Shown: piece by piece, positions 1 to 9,945 of the stretch
Position numbering within the stretch: the first letter of the stretch is position 1
Layout: each line of letters opens with the position of its first letter
Source: Nectonema munidae
Taxonomy: Eukaryota > Nematomorpha > Nectonematoida > Nectonematidae
DNA: 64,000 nt
Assembly: GCA_030549495.1 (NCBI GenBank)
Contig: JAUIRK010001052.1
Span: 62,001 to 126,000 of the forward strand
Reading direction: 5' to 3'
Translations under genes and position numbers: made by a program
Notes under the pieces: model-generated
What the model saw: only the letters and a program-made list of their open reading frames with translations
Databases searched by the model: none
What the model was told of the DNA's origin: nothing

Positions 1-2440
1 ATTTATTATTATTTGGGCTTGTCTCAATTGGTGAAATGGTAGAGGCGGCTACTCTTACATTATTTAAATTTCAAAGTGAAAAGTAGAAATTAATTCTAAA
101 AGAAGAGGAAGAAAAAAAGGAGTCTTAGTACACTTTATTTAAGCGGGAAAGGAAGAAAAATACAAAGACTTGTGCGAAGCTGTGTTAATCAAATGTTGGC
201 ATAGAAGCTGAAGATTAATTTAATTTTTCAGATGATCATTCACATTAATATTTTTAATAATAGTTGTGGTTCTATTTTCTATGATTTCTATTATTTTTTT
301 TCAAGCATGAAGCGTTGAAGCAATTAGGAATGATGGGAAATGCTTGCTTGTCTTATGAACCACGACTGCTAGCTAACCAAATATATTATTTCTTAGAAGC
401 AAATAGTTGATTACTTTACACACGTGGGTGATTTATGCGGGGGTTTTGCATAAACGAATTAACTTATTTTTATAAATGTGCAAAGCGCCAAATTTTTTTC
501 TGTTGCTTGTTGAAGTCCCATGTTAACCTCTTTTCAAACACGGTTGACAAATTTTTTTCTACACTCACTCTATATAGAAAAACTCTATAAATCTTAGGCC
601 CCTTACTAGGTGAAAAAAAACTTTGGATTTTAAAGAAAACAATGCAAAGGGCAAATGCCTTTGAACTTCGAGTCGATTTCGCTATTTAGTTTTTTTATCA
701 GATTTACCTATAAAAATTGAAATAGTTTCAAGCCTACCCTTTATCTTTGAAAGATAACAAAACCATCTGAAAAATAAATTACTCGTAATAATTACTTTTT
801 TTAATCTATCTATAAGTGAAACGAAAAAAAAGACAAAATTCGCTTTGATATTTCTAAAATAAATTGATAAGTCCTGAGTGACCTATTATGTCTTGCCGTG
901 TTTACTGTAGGTCATCAATGACCCATTATGTCTTTTTGAGATTTCAACTCTCATTCTCCTATGTTAATTATTCATGACCCCTCCCTGCCTCTTACCTTTC
1001 AAAAAATGCTTGTACATATTTGATATCGCTCACTGGGGCTTTTTACCCTTATCTTCCCTAAATCTTCCATTTTCATGTCAGATAAAGGAAAAGTAGATCG
1101 GACTATCAAATAAATAAAATATATTAAAGTTCTCGATTTAAGTTTAGATAAAAAAAATTGGGTGCCTTTATATTTTCTTTATAATAGCTCAGTGGTGAAT
1201 TTTTCAAAATAAAAAAAAACAATCAATGAACCTTCATGACCACTTACTCCAATTTTAAATAGTATTGCTGCTGGCGAAAAACATTTTGAACATAGTTTTT
1301 CAGTTGATGCCATTTTATCTTTTTCTCATACATGAAATGTTTCGTAACACAAATGAACAACTATATGTATATTCTCTTACAAAAAATTATAATTTTAGCT
1401 AATATAGTTTTTGACAATTGCAGATTCTAGAAAAAATTTTACAAAATTATATTGAAAATAATTAGAACTTTTTTCACGCCAAACAAAAGTATTTTTCTGT
1501 TTTCATGTTTTTTATTTGGTAGTGATCATAAAAATATAAGAATAGAACGAGTGATGAAGCGAATGTCACGCGTGGATACAGACAGCACTAACACATTCCG
1601 TCACTCATGACCTAATATGAATTGTTAAATTTTCATGCACTTCTCAGCTGATTAGTCAAATGACGTTCTATTAGTAATGCTGAAAACTTAATTAAAATAA
1701 TTTTACATTAAATTTTTTAGTAAAGGATTTAATTAGAACACATTTTTGGGAAAAGAAAAATTTTAAAGTAGCTCCGTGAAATTTTAGCTTAAACATGAAA
1801 TCAAATTTTTATTGTTCAACGGGTAAATTTTTCTTTCGCTATGGTTTCATAAAAATATTTCAATGATTTATTTGAGTTTTTAACATGGGTTATGAGTGAC
1901 CTAAAATGACATAAAGGGTTACAGAATTCCTCCAAAACTATCTACTAAAATCTTCCGAATTGTTTGAAATCTACCAAAATATAAAAAGAACTCTGAATTT
2001 CTACAAATCTTAATCAATTACATAGAAAACTTTGAATAATTTGGTATTCGAAAGTTTTTCACAGATATGACTTCTCAATAGGAGTCTTGATTATTTACGT
2101 AAACATACTTCGAATAAATTTTTTTCTTTCGAGAAATGTTTTCCGATTGAAAATTCAAAAAGTGTATATAAACTTGAAAATATGCAATTATTGTATGTCT
2201 CAAACTTAATTGCCATAAAACTATTCAGTTTTTTGAATACTTTGCTAAATATATCTAGGACACTTAAAAAAGGTGAAATAACAGATCATTCTATAAAAAA
2301 AACTTGAAATTATGAAGAGCTTATCAGTATGCAAAATTAAAAATATATTATTTTTTGAAATTGAAGAAAAAAAAAGAACGTTGAATTTTATACAGAAATT
2401 TATTAAAACTTTTTGTGATGTATATAAGAGTATTACCATT
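1..2440. other. AT-rich DNA, no gene seen
   Basis: I see no coding region that resembles a known protein on either strand. A loose motif of the form TGACCtAttATG recurs near 878-892, 908-920, 1609-1620 and 1890-1905, which suggests the interior of an old repeat, but I could not fix its ends. Confidence 0.4.
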
Positions 2441-2444
2441 TTAA

Positions 2445-2550
2445 CCCATTTACGACCAATGTTCCCAAAGGGAACGCAGACGAATTCCTACTTTACATGG
2501 AATTTAATAGGAATTGCTAAAGTCGTCTGCTTTGCTTGGTCTTAAATGGG
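2445..2550. mobile_element. piggyBac-type MITE (106 bp) with TTAA duplications
   Basis: A 106-bp non-autonomous element. It starts CCCATTTACGACCAA and ends TTGGTCTTAAATGGG, a terminal inverted repeat of about 15 bp with one mismatch. It is flanked on both sides by TTAA (2441-2444 and 2551-2554), the target-site duplication specific to piggyBac transposases. The middle contains a second inverted motif (GCAGACGA / GTCGTCTGC). It has no coding capacity and must have been moved by a transposase encoded elsewhere; two decayed piggyBac transposases lie in this window, but their ends were not matched to this MITE. Confidence 0.75.
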
Positions 2551-2554
2551 TTAA

Positions 2555-2861
2555 AGTAGAAATATTTGTTGAGCAAATTGTTGAAATTACTTTTATAAAT
2601 ACTAAAAATTAAGAAAAAAGTTTTTTTATTTTTTCAAAATATATCATTGTTCTTTCAAAATAAAAGTTAAAATTTTATTTTTAAAATTTAACAAATTTTT
2701 GTTTCTTTGAAGGTTTTTTGCCTTTTTGAAAAGAAGTTTTCATTTGAGTTTCAAAATCCTCTGAAAAAATATACAAAGAACCTCATTCTTCTTTGCAACA
2801 TTGAATCTTTTCAGGTGGTTTATTTTTTGCTCATCATTTTTCTCTATCCATTTAGCTGGAT
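2555..2861. other. AT-rich spacer, nothing recognised
   Basis: No coding or structural feature seen between the MITE and the transposase remnant. Confidence 0.4.
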
Positions 2862-3128
2862 TTACATGAAATTTCCATCAAGTTCAAATTCTCCTTTTCT
2901 AATGATCGCCCTTTCAATATCACAATACATTGGTTTAACAATTTGATCATATATATTTTCAAATAATGAAAAGACATCTAAGGGGTTCCAATTACTAGTT
3001 TGATTGAGCAAATGGTTTAATGATTCCACACTATTATTTGTATAATTGAAAATTTCTTTTTTTGTTTCAATCGGAGAAGAAGAAATAAAAGAAGTAGAAA
3101 ATTTTGCTTGAGTTTTTGTAAAATTTGC
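2862..3128 (-). pseudogene. Transposase-like C-terminal remnant, 88 codons open
   Basis: On the minus strand 88 codons read without a stop and end at a TAA (2862-2864), with no methionine at the upstream end. The translation has the order N-N-S-V-E-S-L-N-H-L-L, then an aromatic and aliphatic stretch, then D-I-E-R-A-I-I-R-K-G-E-F-E-L. That layout is like the C-terminal part of Mutator-like and related DDE transposases, which carry a TNN(P/S)VESLN motif followed by a basic-acidic segment. I cannot name the family with certainty. No other domain of the same protein is readable nearby, so it is a fragment. A chance open frame is possible but less likely given the ordered motif. Confidence 0.4.
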
Positions 3129-5200
3129 TTAAAAGTAATTTTGAAGGAGTTTGTTGCTTTCAAAACTTTGTAGGTATTTATCGCAAAGTTTTTACCATTA
3201 CTGTGAAAAAATGTGTCAAATTACAAATAAAATTAGTGATGTATGCCTGAAAATTATCTGATAAACATACTTTCATATTTTAAATAAAATATATTTTTTA
3301 TTACAATGCTCACTTCATTTCAGAGCTTAGTTTTCATACTTAGGGTGGAAGAATGTTTAGAATATGAAAAAACTAAAGTCAAAAAATTCGTTTTGATTCA
3401 AGATCATTATTAAAATTTTGATTAGATTGAATTCTATCCTTCAAATTTAGAATAATTTTTTGATACAATATGATCCATGCTTTTCATTTCTGTACTGCTT
3501 TTTTTCACCCATTTTTACACTATAAAAAATGGTGAATCAGTTTTTCCCACAAATCAGTTCTTAAGTTCTTCTCACAATTCATTATATTACAAATATTTGA
3601 TTATGAGAGAAGTCAGGAAACTAAAGACACATTGAAAGGAGAACGTATGATTAAAATGAAATAGTATCTCGATTAATAAAATGCTTTTATATTGCCAATG
3701 TAGTAGTCATTTGAGGGGCTAAAACAAGTACGTAACTTATCTTCACAGAAGATGCACATTTTTCCAATGAACTAGTAGATGGTGTAAAAATCTAGTATTG
3801 AGAATTTGAAAAAACTATTTGGCCGTGAAGAAGCTCTTCTCTTGTGAATCAAAAATTTTTAAACCTTTATCTTGTTAATATTATTTCAATCATCAAATTA
3901 ACTAAAAAAGTAATATGAAAACTTTCAAACAGTAAGAGTTAACTATGTCAGGTACCATTGTGTGAAGATATATCTATTTTCAAAAAAACTTTTTATAAAT
4001 ATCAATCGAATTTGACCAATTTATTCTTTCCTTACGAAAGACGGAGTATTTTAGATGATAAAAGTGGAAAACTTTTTGTAATTAAAAAAAGGATTATGAA
4101 TGATTTCATGAAGAACACAAATTTTAAAAAGAAGAGCGATATCTTTTCATGACAACTCGTATGATATTGATAAAAAAATTCATGATCAACAAAGAGAATC
4201 TTTTCAATAGAAAAGCTCTAAAATTATTTAAATTCTGAGCTCTTTGAAGAAGGTTTTTTCGCTGATAGCAAAATTGTAAGCAAAACAATAGAGATCATAT
4301 TGAAATATATAGTTCAAAGCTGTCTCTTTAATTAGTAAACGAAAGAAGAATAAACTAATGAACAGGAATTAATTCAAGGAGGGCCAAACGTATTCGTTTT
4401 AGTTAGAGTAGCACCGACAAATATTTTTCACCATGTCGTTTTCAACAATTTTATTGCTGACTTAATTACTTATCTTATTAGTATTAATTACTTAATTATA
4501 ATATATTTTGCTTCTATAGGGTTATTATTGAAAAATTTCATGAGAAACAAAAATTTATAAATTAAAATTTTATGAGCTTTTATCTAACATGATCTCAGTT
4601 CGCTTTGATTAGAAATTTAGTCCCATACCTATTTATAAGATGGATAAAATCATTATTTTATCGATTGTGCTTAAATATATAATATTCAATAGTGTCGAAT
4701 TAAATAGATATATAACGATTTTAGCCACATAGAAATGTAATATTCATTACCTGTATATATATATTGACAAAATGCCATGATGAAATAGAGAAAGGCCAAT
4801 TTGCTAAATAGGACTAAAATTGTTCAAAAAAGATAAAAAAAAATATCTGACCACAAATTAACCAAAGTTAAACAGTAACTTCAATTTAAATCTAGAATGA
4901 CAAAAGTATTTTATGAATGAAATTAAACATATTTGATTGGCTGTGTATGGATAAATGAGAAAAAGTGTTTGTTAAGTCACCTGTGAAAGCTAATTTAGTG
5001 ATAGTTTAAATATTTTGGGTGAATTAATCACCAAAATTTAGTATGTCTCTTTATGACAACGATTTTTGAAGAAAAAATAGGCCTTATAACAAAATATTTT
5101 CTTTCATCAAAATTTTACGTAACTTTACATATTTATCGCATTTGGTTAACTATTCACCAATGTTTTTGAAAAAATAAAAAATAATTTTTATTTTCCATGA
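3129..5200. other. AT-rich DNA, no gene seen
   Basis: Short open frames here (for example plus strand 3958-4152) are lysine- and phenylalanine-rich with no recognisable motif, as expected from composition alone. Confidence 0.4.
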
Positions 5201-5394
5201 AAATAGACGTATCATATATGATACGTTGGGCACAACGACATTTGATGAGAAAAAACAATTGGATGAAAGAACGAAAAAACTTGGCAAAACAAAGAAAGTT
5301 ATTATAAAAAACATTAAAAAAGTCGAACCTTAGTATTTATAATAACTTATAAAACATTTACATTTATACCAACACGACCTTTAACACATACTTG

Positions 5395-5607
5395 ATCCAT
5401 AATACATTTTACACTTTGGCGTTTTTTATTTAAATTTTTTTGCAATTTTGCTAAGAGTCTTCAGAGAATACAACAGCTGTATTATGTCTTCTAGAATCAC
5501 TAATTACGTATGTTTTCATATTTTTAACATGTAATCAACTACCAACAAGTATTGTTTTAGGAAAAAGCAAAATTAGTAAGGGTAATTTTCGAAGCGATTT
5601 TTCATGA

Positions 5608-5641
<34 letters not shown>

Positions 5642-5676
5642 CCCCCCCCCCCCCCCCCCCTCTTGGATCCGCCACT
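5395..5676. mobile_element. hAT-like MITE, family with CAGTGGCGGATCC terminus
   Basis: The segment 5440-5540 is a diverged direct equivalent of the reverse complement of 24180-24270: both share a block around ACAGCTGTATTATGTCTT and a GAATCACT..TTAC block. The right end reads GGATCCGCCACTG (to 5676), the terminus of a widespread hAT-like MITE group. The left terminus is not recognisable. The G29C23 tract sits just inside the right terminus, where the second copy has only GGGGGCC. Confidence 0.6.
5609..5660. repeat. G29C23 homopolymer palindrome
   Basis: Twenty-nine consecutive G (5609-5637) are followed directly by 23 consecutive C (5638-5660). In single-stranded form this is a 23-bp perfect hairpin with no loop, and the G run could also form a quadruplex. 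It lies inside the end of a MITE whose relatives carry only five to seven G. It may be a real expansion or an artefact where two reads or contigs ending in G and C runs were merged. Confidence 0.9.
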
Positions 5677-5684
5677 GGCTTGTA

Positions 5685-6982
5685 CTATATTTTGTTAGAA
5701 GCAAATCTACAATATCTCCTAAAACCCAAATAGTCTAGTTTAACTTCAGAAGATAACCTGTAAAGAATCCATGCTTGATTCAAAGTCATATCAACAAGAC
5801 GCACACAACAGCGGTACTTTGCTATATTTTGGTCCATTTGATCAACCCATCCCATCTCTTTGTTATATACATTCATCATATGAGGTTGAGTTCGAGCATT
5901 ACTTATAGCAAGTACTGAGCGATTATCGAACCACTGACACAAATTTACTCTACCCTTGCTAGTCAGTATTTTATAAAATCCTCTTTTTTCTTTTTTGAGA
6001 TCTTTCAGATAAATTATTGGGAAATTTCTTGATATGTTTGATTTTAATGTCGAAGTGACTTTAAAGTTCAATTCTTTCATTCTTTTCAAAATATCATAAG
6101 TGGAGAAGTACTTCCCAGTAATAAAATGATACTAATTGTTGAGCATTTTTTCATTGAGAGAATTGACAAACTTCAGTAGTATTGATGGTCCGACACCAAA
6201 TTGAGAGCTGTCTGGACTCTTTCCTTAGTATAGATCGAAGTTTACACAATATCCTGGCGAGACACAATGAGACCATTGTTTGTAGCCGAACCTGATGGGT
6301 TTGCTTTTGATAAACTCTTTACTACAATGATTACCGAAGTACGGAATCATTGTTTCATCAATAGAATTGAATTCTCTGAAAGGCATAAACAACTGATACT
6401 TCTCTTTCAATTCCTTCACAAGCATCCTGATTTTGGCGAATTTGTCAGAGGATTCAAGCACAAAAATGAAGATACTTTTTGATTTCTTAAATCTTTGTCT
6501 TCACATGGAGCTTGCTATAAATGAGTTAAAGTAATTTTGTTTTTTCCCAGTACATTCTTGTTCTAGGCAAAATAGTATACCCTCGCATTATCAAAATTCC
6601 GAGAAAACAAAGAATTTCCTCTCTTGATGTATTCAAGGCATTATTTTTTGGGCAGCCAAAAGATTGGTAAATCAAACAATTGCATCAATCAATTCTAAGT
6701 TGAAAAAAAGAAGACAAACGAATAAGCAGACAGAGGTTGATCATAAATAAAAGGCCCATGAACTAGAAGAAATTCATTTTTCATGTCTCGGCCAGTATTC
6801 ATAACACTCAATTGAACACTTGACCTTTTCCCATTCGATTTTAGAGTTTCTTGGAATTCATCATCATCATTATCATTATTTTCATCCAAGTTCGTGACTT
6901 CTCCAGACGCAGCAATTTGATTTGTCGTCAAGTTATCGAATGAAAAATTTTCTTCAACCCCAGAATCTTCGTCGGAAACCAA
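5685..6982 (-). pseudogene. piggyBac transposase remnant 1
   Basis: Three minus-strand reading frames give consecutive parts of a piggyBac (PGBD-type, DDE_Tnp_1_7) transposase in the correct order. At 6695-6982 is an acidic N-terminal region (runs of Asp, Glu and Asn). At 6225-6461 is the catalytic start, with DKFAKIRMLV, F-N-S-I-D-E-T-M-I-P-Y-F-G and K-P-I-R-F-G-Y-K. At 5685-6089 is the C-terminal part, with W-F-D-N-R-S-V and VYNKEMGWVDQMDQNIAKYR, which matches the family's YNkyMGgVDxxD signature. The frames are broken between 6089 and 6225 and again across 6461-6695, so the gene is dead. No cysteine-rich C-terminal domain was found downstream. Confidence 0.8.
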
Positions 6983-7189
6983 AGAGCAAGCGTTTATTGG
7001 AGGCTCAATATAAACATCACCATTTGCTATTTCTTCTTTATCAATTAATTCAAGTATATCAGAAATAATAAAACTCTAGAATATGAAACAAACATTAATG
7101 TTTTGGCTTTTCTTTCACTTCATGATAAAAAACAAATCGGTAAATCATTATATTCGTGAATTTTCATATAATTATGAAAATTATACTAG

Positions 7190-7640
7190 CGGCTCGCGAA
7201 CCAAAATTTAATTATTTATGTAATAAATAAGTTTTATTATAATTTCAAATAAAAAACAAACAGTAAATAATACGGAAAGGAGTATTCAGAAATTTGTTAA
7301 TGTGTAATTTTTTGAAAACGGATGTTTGGTTCAACATATATATATGCGAACAGTTTTTTTCATTGATGAAAACGACAAAATCATTAACAAGAAGTAAAGT
7401 GACAGATCAACATTTATCATCTTTGATAAAAGTTGGTACGGCACAAACCGTGAAATCGAACATAAAGGAATTAGTGAGCAAAAAAGGTGTCAAAAATCAG
7501 TACAGCCTAGCTCTTAGTGAAACACTTAAAGATTTTGAATAATAAAGTTTTCATTGTTTTTTTAACTGAAATTAATTTATGTAATTTTTATCAATGAAAA
7601 TTATGCGGCCCTAGGAAATTTTTTTTATTCAATGCGACCC
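7190..7640 (+). pseudogene. hAT transposase C-terminal remnant
   Basis: From about 7331 to the TAA at 7540-7542 the plus strand encodes C-E-Q-F-F-S-L-M-K, then S-L-T-R-S-K-V-T-D-Q-H-L-S-S-L-I. This is the C-terminal dimerisation region of SCAND3/GTF2IRD2-type hAT transposases (CEQtFSxMnxxKsxxRsrLtDehL). The methionine at 7294 is only a chance start. The sequence near 7190 (GCGGCTCGCGAACC) and near 7602 (ATGCGGCCC) resembles the ends of such elements, so this may be a heavily deleted copy inserted in or beside piggyBac element 1. Confidence 0.6.
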
Positions 7641-7921
7641 AATACCAGTTTGACATGCTTGTACTATATCATCCCCTATTTTACATCGTAGATTTCGAAA
7701 AAGTGGAAAGTAAGCAAATTTATCAATGGCTCAAGTAAAAAATAGCGAGAAATATTAGGACGCGAAAAATGGTGATATGCAAGGAGAGATGCTTATAATA
7801 TTCTGAAAGCAGTTCACTGTTTTAGTATATTCTTTGAGCAGCCAATAATCTTTTGATTCACGCCAGAGTATAATTACCGAAACCTATATCAGACAGTTAT
7901 AGAGAAAAGAATAAATAATTA

Positions 7922-7937
7922 GGGGGGGGGGGGGGGG
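7922..7937. repeat. G16 homopolymer run
   Basis: Sixteen consecutive G in a strongly AT-rich setting, followed within 40 bp by TTTCTAGATACC, which is reminiscent of the ends of the hAT-like MITEs seen elsewhere. I could not delimit an element. Confidence 0.8.
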
Positions 7938-8534
7938 CATTTCTCTCCTTTTAAAAATTTTCTAGATACCATTATAGCTACAGCGAGTTAATTCAATTAT
8001 TACTATCCAAAAATGCCAACTAGACCAAACTTCATTTTAGACACAATATAAACCAACCATTAAAGAAACTACGCTAACCAGAAAAAATGCATCAGCAGAA
8101 ACATTTAGAACAATTTTTTATTTCTTCATCAAAATTAGCCACAACTTTTTTAATTTGAACTAAAAACTGGAGTATCATGGCAATTGATGATCAAAACATT
8201 GTTTCTCATGTAAACATGAATGTAAAAAAATTTCAGTTATTTTTCGATTTTTAATGGTTACCAATTTCATGAATACGAGTACATTCAAATTTTAGTACCA
8301 TTGATCGTTATTATGAGAAAAGTAATAAGAGTGTAGTGGCTGAATATAAAAACAAGCAGAGCTTTGCAGAAAAGTCAAATAAGAAGGCTTAAAATTGAAA
8401 AAGATAAATGAAAATTACTTCATACATTTGATTGATCACTGTTATCTGTTTTTAAGATTGCAATATGACAACTGAGTTGTTCACTGAATATGATTTTCGT
8501 CGTCAAGTCATACGTATCACATATGATACTTTAA

Positions 8535-9700
8535 CATTTTTTCCTCTTCACATCTTAAACACAACATCATGAGATAAAATTTGATGGTGGACTATTATAT
8601 GCTATCTGTTTGCTCTAAATTTTTATCATGAATCATGTCACATGTGTAGCTACTCCTTTTCAAAACATCGAAATTTCTAAGTGATAGTATACTTGAAGTA
8701 AACTACACTTTATAATTTGAAATAAAAACTATCATGAGACAAGTACTCATCTGTTTTTATAAAATCGTGTAATATATTTGGCATTGATTCACTTTCAGAA
8801 AAAAATTAATGACATCAGATTCACAGTCAATTATTTAGTAGGTTCAAGCAAAAATTTAGTAAAAATATTCAATATTTTAAGAAAAGGGTTAATTTATTTG
8901 TAGCCTAAAAGACATTTTACCAAAAAAGTTATGTAGTTTATTTCCTTTTGCAGTTTCATCGTTAGACTGGTTCAACGGATAAAAGAGTGGTATTCTCAGT
9001 GACATGGGTAGAAAATAGACTGTGGATAAAATGGTATGTTGACATGGAACTAAATTGAATCAAAGAGGTAATAAATAGATTTAAGTGTTTAGTATCAACT
9101 TGTAAATGGATCATTAAAGGGAGACCAGTAAGGATATAAAAGAATGTTTTTTGTTCTCAGGGCCTCTTTTGCTTTTTCCGATAAGGAGCCGAAATATAAG
9201 CGGTGATAAAGGCATGAAAACAGGGTTGAGACTTACATAACCTTGTTTTTCTCCTAAAGAAGTGCCGGGCATTTTACTTGTGTGTAATTTACATCAGTCT
9301 ATTGACTTCATGACCTCTTCAATTTGCATATTTTCTTTGAATTGGGCTTTTTGCTGAAGTGGAAAGGAAGCCCAAACGTATTAAAAAATAATTGCAGTAC
9401 ATGTGCGTGATATCTATGTCATTCCATTCCTCAGAAAACATTTATTAAGGTGGAGATTTGCTTCAAATCGAGGCCCTCGATTATGTTGTGAGAACTATTA
9501 TGAGCATTTAGAGGTTTTGCGTGGCAAGTTGAGCATCAACTTCTCTTCGAAAATAAAAGCGAATGGAAAATACAATAAACTCTGATAGTAATAAACAGTA
9601 CAACTGGTTTGGAGGAAGAACTAGATAATTATATAAAAATTTTTTTTATTTATTATACCCTTAAATCAGTGATATACAAAATATAATTATGCAAAAATTA
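8535..9700. other. Intergenic DNA, nothing recognised
   Basis: A 60-codon plus-strand open frame at 9403-9585 has no recognisable domain, and no promoter or RNA gene is evident. Confidence 0.35.
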
Positions 9701-9705
9701 GAAAA

Positions 9706-9711
9706 TTTATT
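9706..9711 (-). terminator. Candidate polyadenylation signal of ATP5F1E
   Basis: AATAAA on the minus strand (TTTATT on plus), about 48 bases downstream of the stop codon of the epsilon-subunit gene. The position fits a short 3' UTR. Confidence 0.5.
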
Positions 9712-9758
9712 CCATAATAGAACACACCAAAAAATCTTTTAGCATAGTAAATTTAAAA

Positions 9759-9932
9759 TCATTGATTATCTTTTACTTTCACTTTAAAAAAATCTTTAAG
9801 CTTAACCGTTTGACCTTCGTTTTTTGATGCTTCAACAGCATATTCGTTTTTTAAAGCTTGTCTCAAAACTTTGGATGCTATTTCTGAGTACTTTAAATAA
9901 GTTAACCCAGCTTGTTTCCAGTAAGTTGTCAT
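9759..9932 (-). CDS. ATP5F1E: Mitochondrial ATP synthase subunit epsilon
   Basis: A complete 57-residue protein read from the ATG at 9932-9930 to the TGA at 9761-9759. The start M-T-T-Y-W-K-Q-A-G-L-T-Y-L-K-Y-S-E-I-A matches the family's Y/F-W-R-x-A-G-[LI]-[ST]-Y-[IL]-x-Y-S pattern, and V-L-R-Q-A-L-K matches the following helix. It has no cleavable signal, as is normal for this subunit (51-60 residues). The protein is part of the central stalk of the F1 sector, packed beside gamma and delta on the matrix side of the inner membrane. The coding part lies in one exon; an AG two bases upstream of the ATG suggests the 5' UTR is spliced. It is transcribed away from the acetyl-CoA synthetase gene, whose start is 2.7 kb off. 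The lysine- and asparagine-rich tail is longer than in mammals. Confidence 0.9.
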   Translation of the reverse strand: MTTYWKQAGLTYLKYSEIASKVLRQALKNEYAVEASKNEGQTVKLKDFFKVKVKDNQ

Positions 9933-9943
9933 GACTAAATAAA
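9933..9943 (-). other. Probable splice acceptor before the ATP5F1E start
   Basis: On the minus strand the sequence reads TTTATTTAG, then TC, then ATG. A pyrimidine-rich tract ending in AG two bases before the start codon looks like a 3' splice site, implying a non-coding first exon upstream at higher coordinates. I could not locate that exon. Confidence 0.5.
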
Positions 9944-9945
9944 TA

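Larger units (their letters stand above)
5206..8529 (-). mobile_element. Possible full extent of decayed piggyBac element 1
   Basis: A palindromic block GTATCATATATGATAC at 5209-5224, followed inward by GTTGGGCACAACGAC, is matched in inverted orientation at 8499-8529 (GTCGTCAAGTCATACG then a near-copy of the palindrome). The piggyBac transposase remnant lies between, reading toward the left block. I infer these are the subterminal repeats of one element about 3.3 kb long that later received a hAT-type MITE and probably a hAT fragment. A TTAA is present just inside the right edge (8531-8534 region) but I do not see one at the left, so the boundaries are provisional. Confidence 0.35.

Noticed and set aside
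1-60. tRNA-like stretch (CAATTGGTGAAATGGTAGAG) at the window start
   Set aside because: It resembles an A box, but no B box or matching stems follow.
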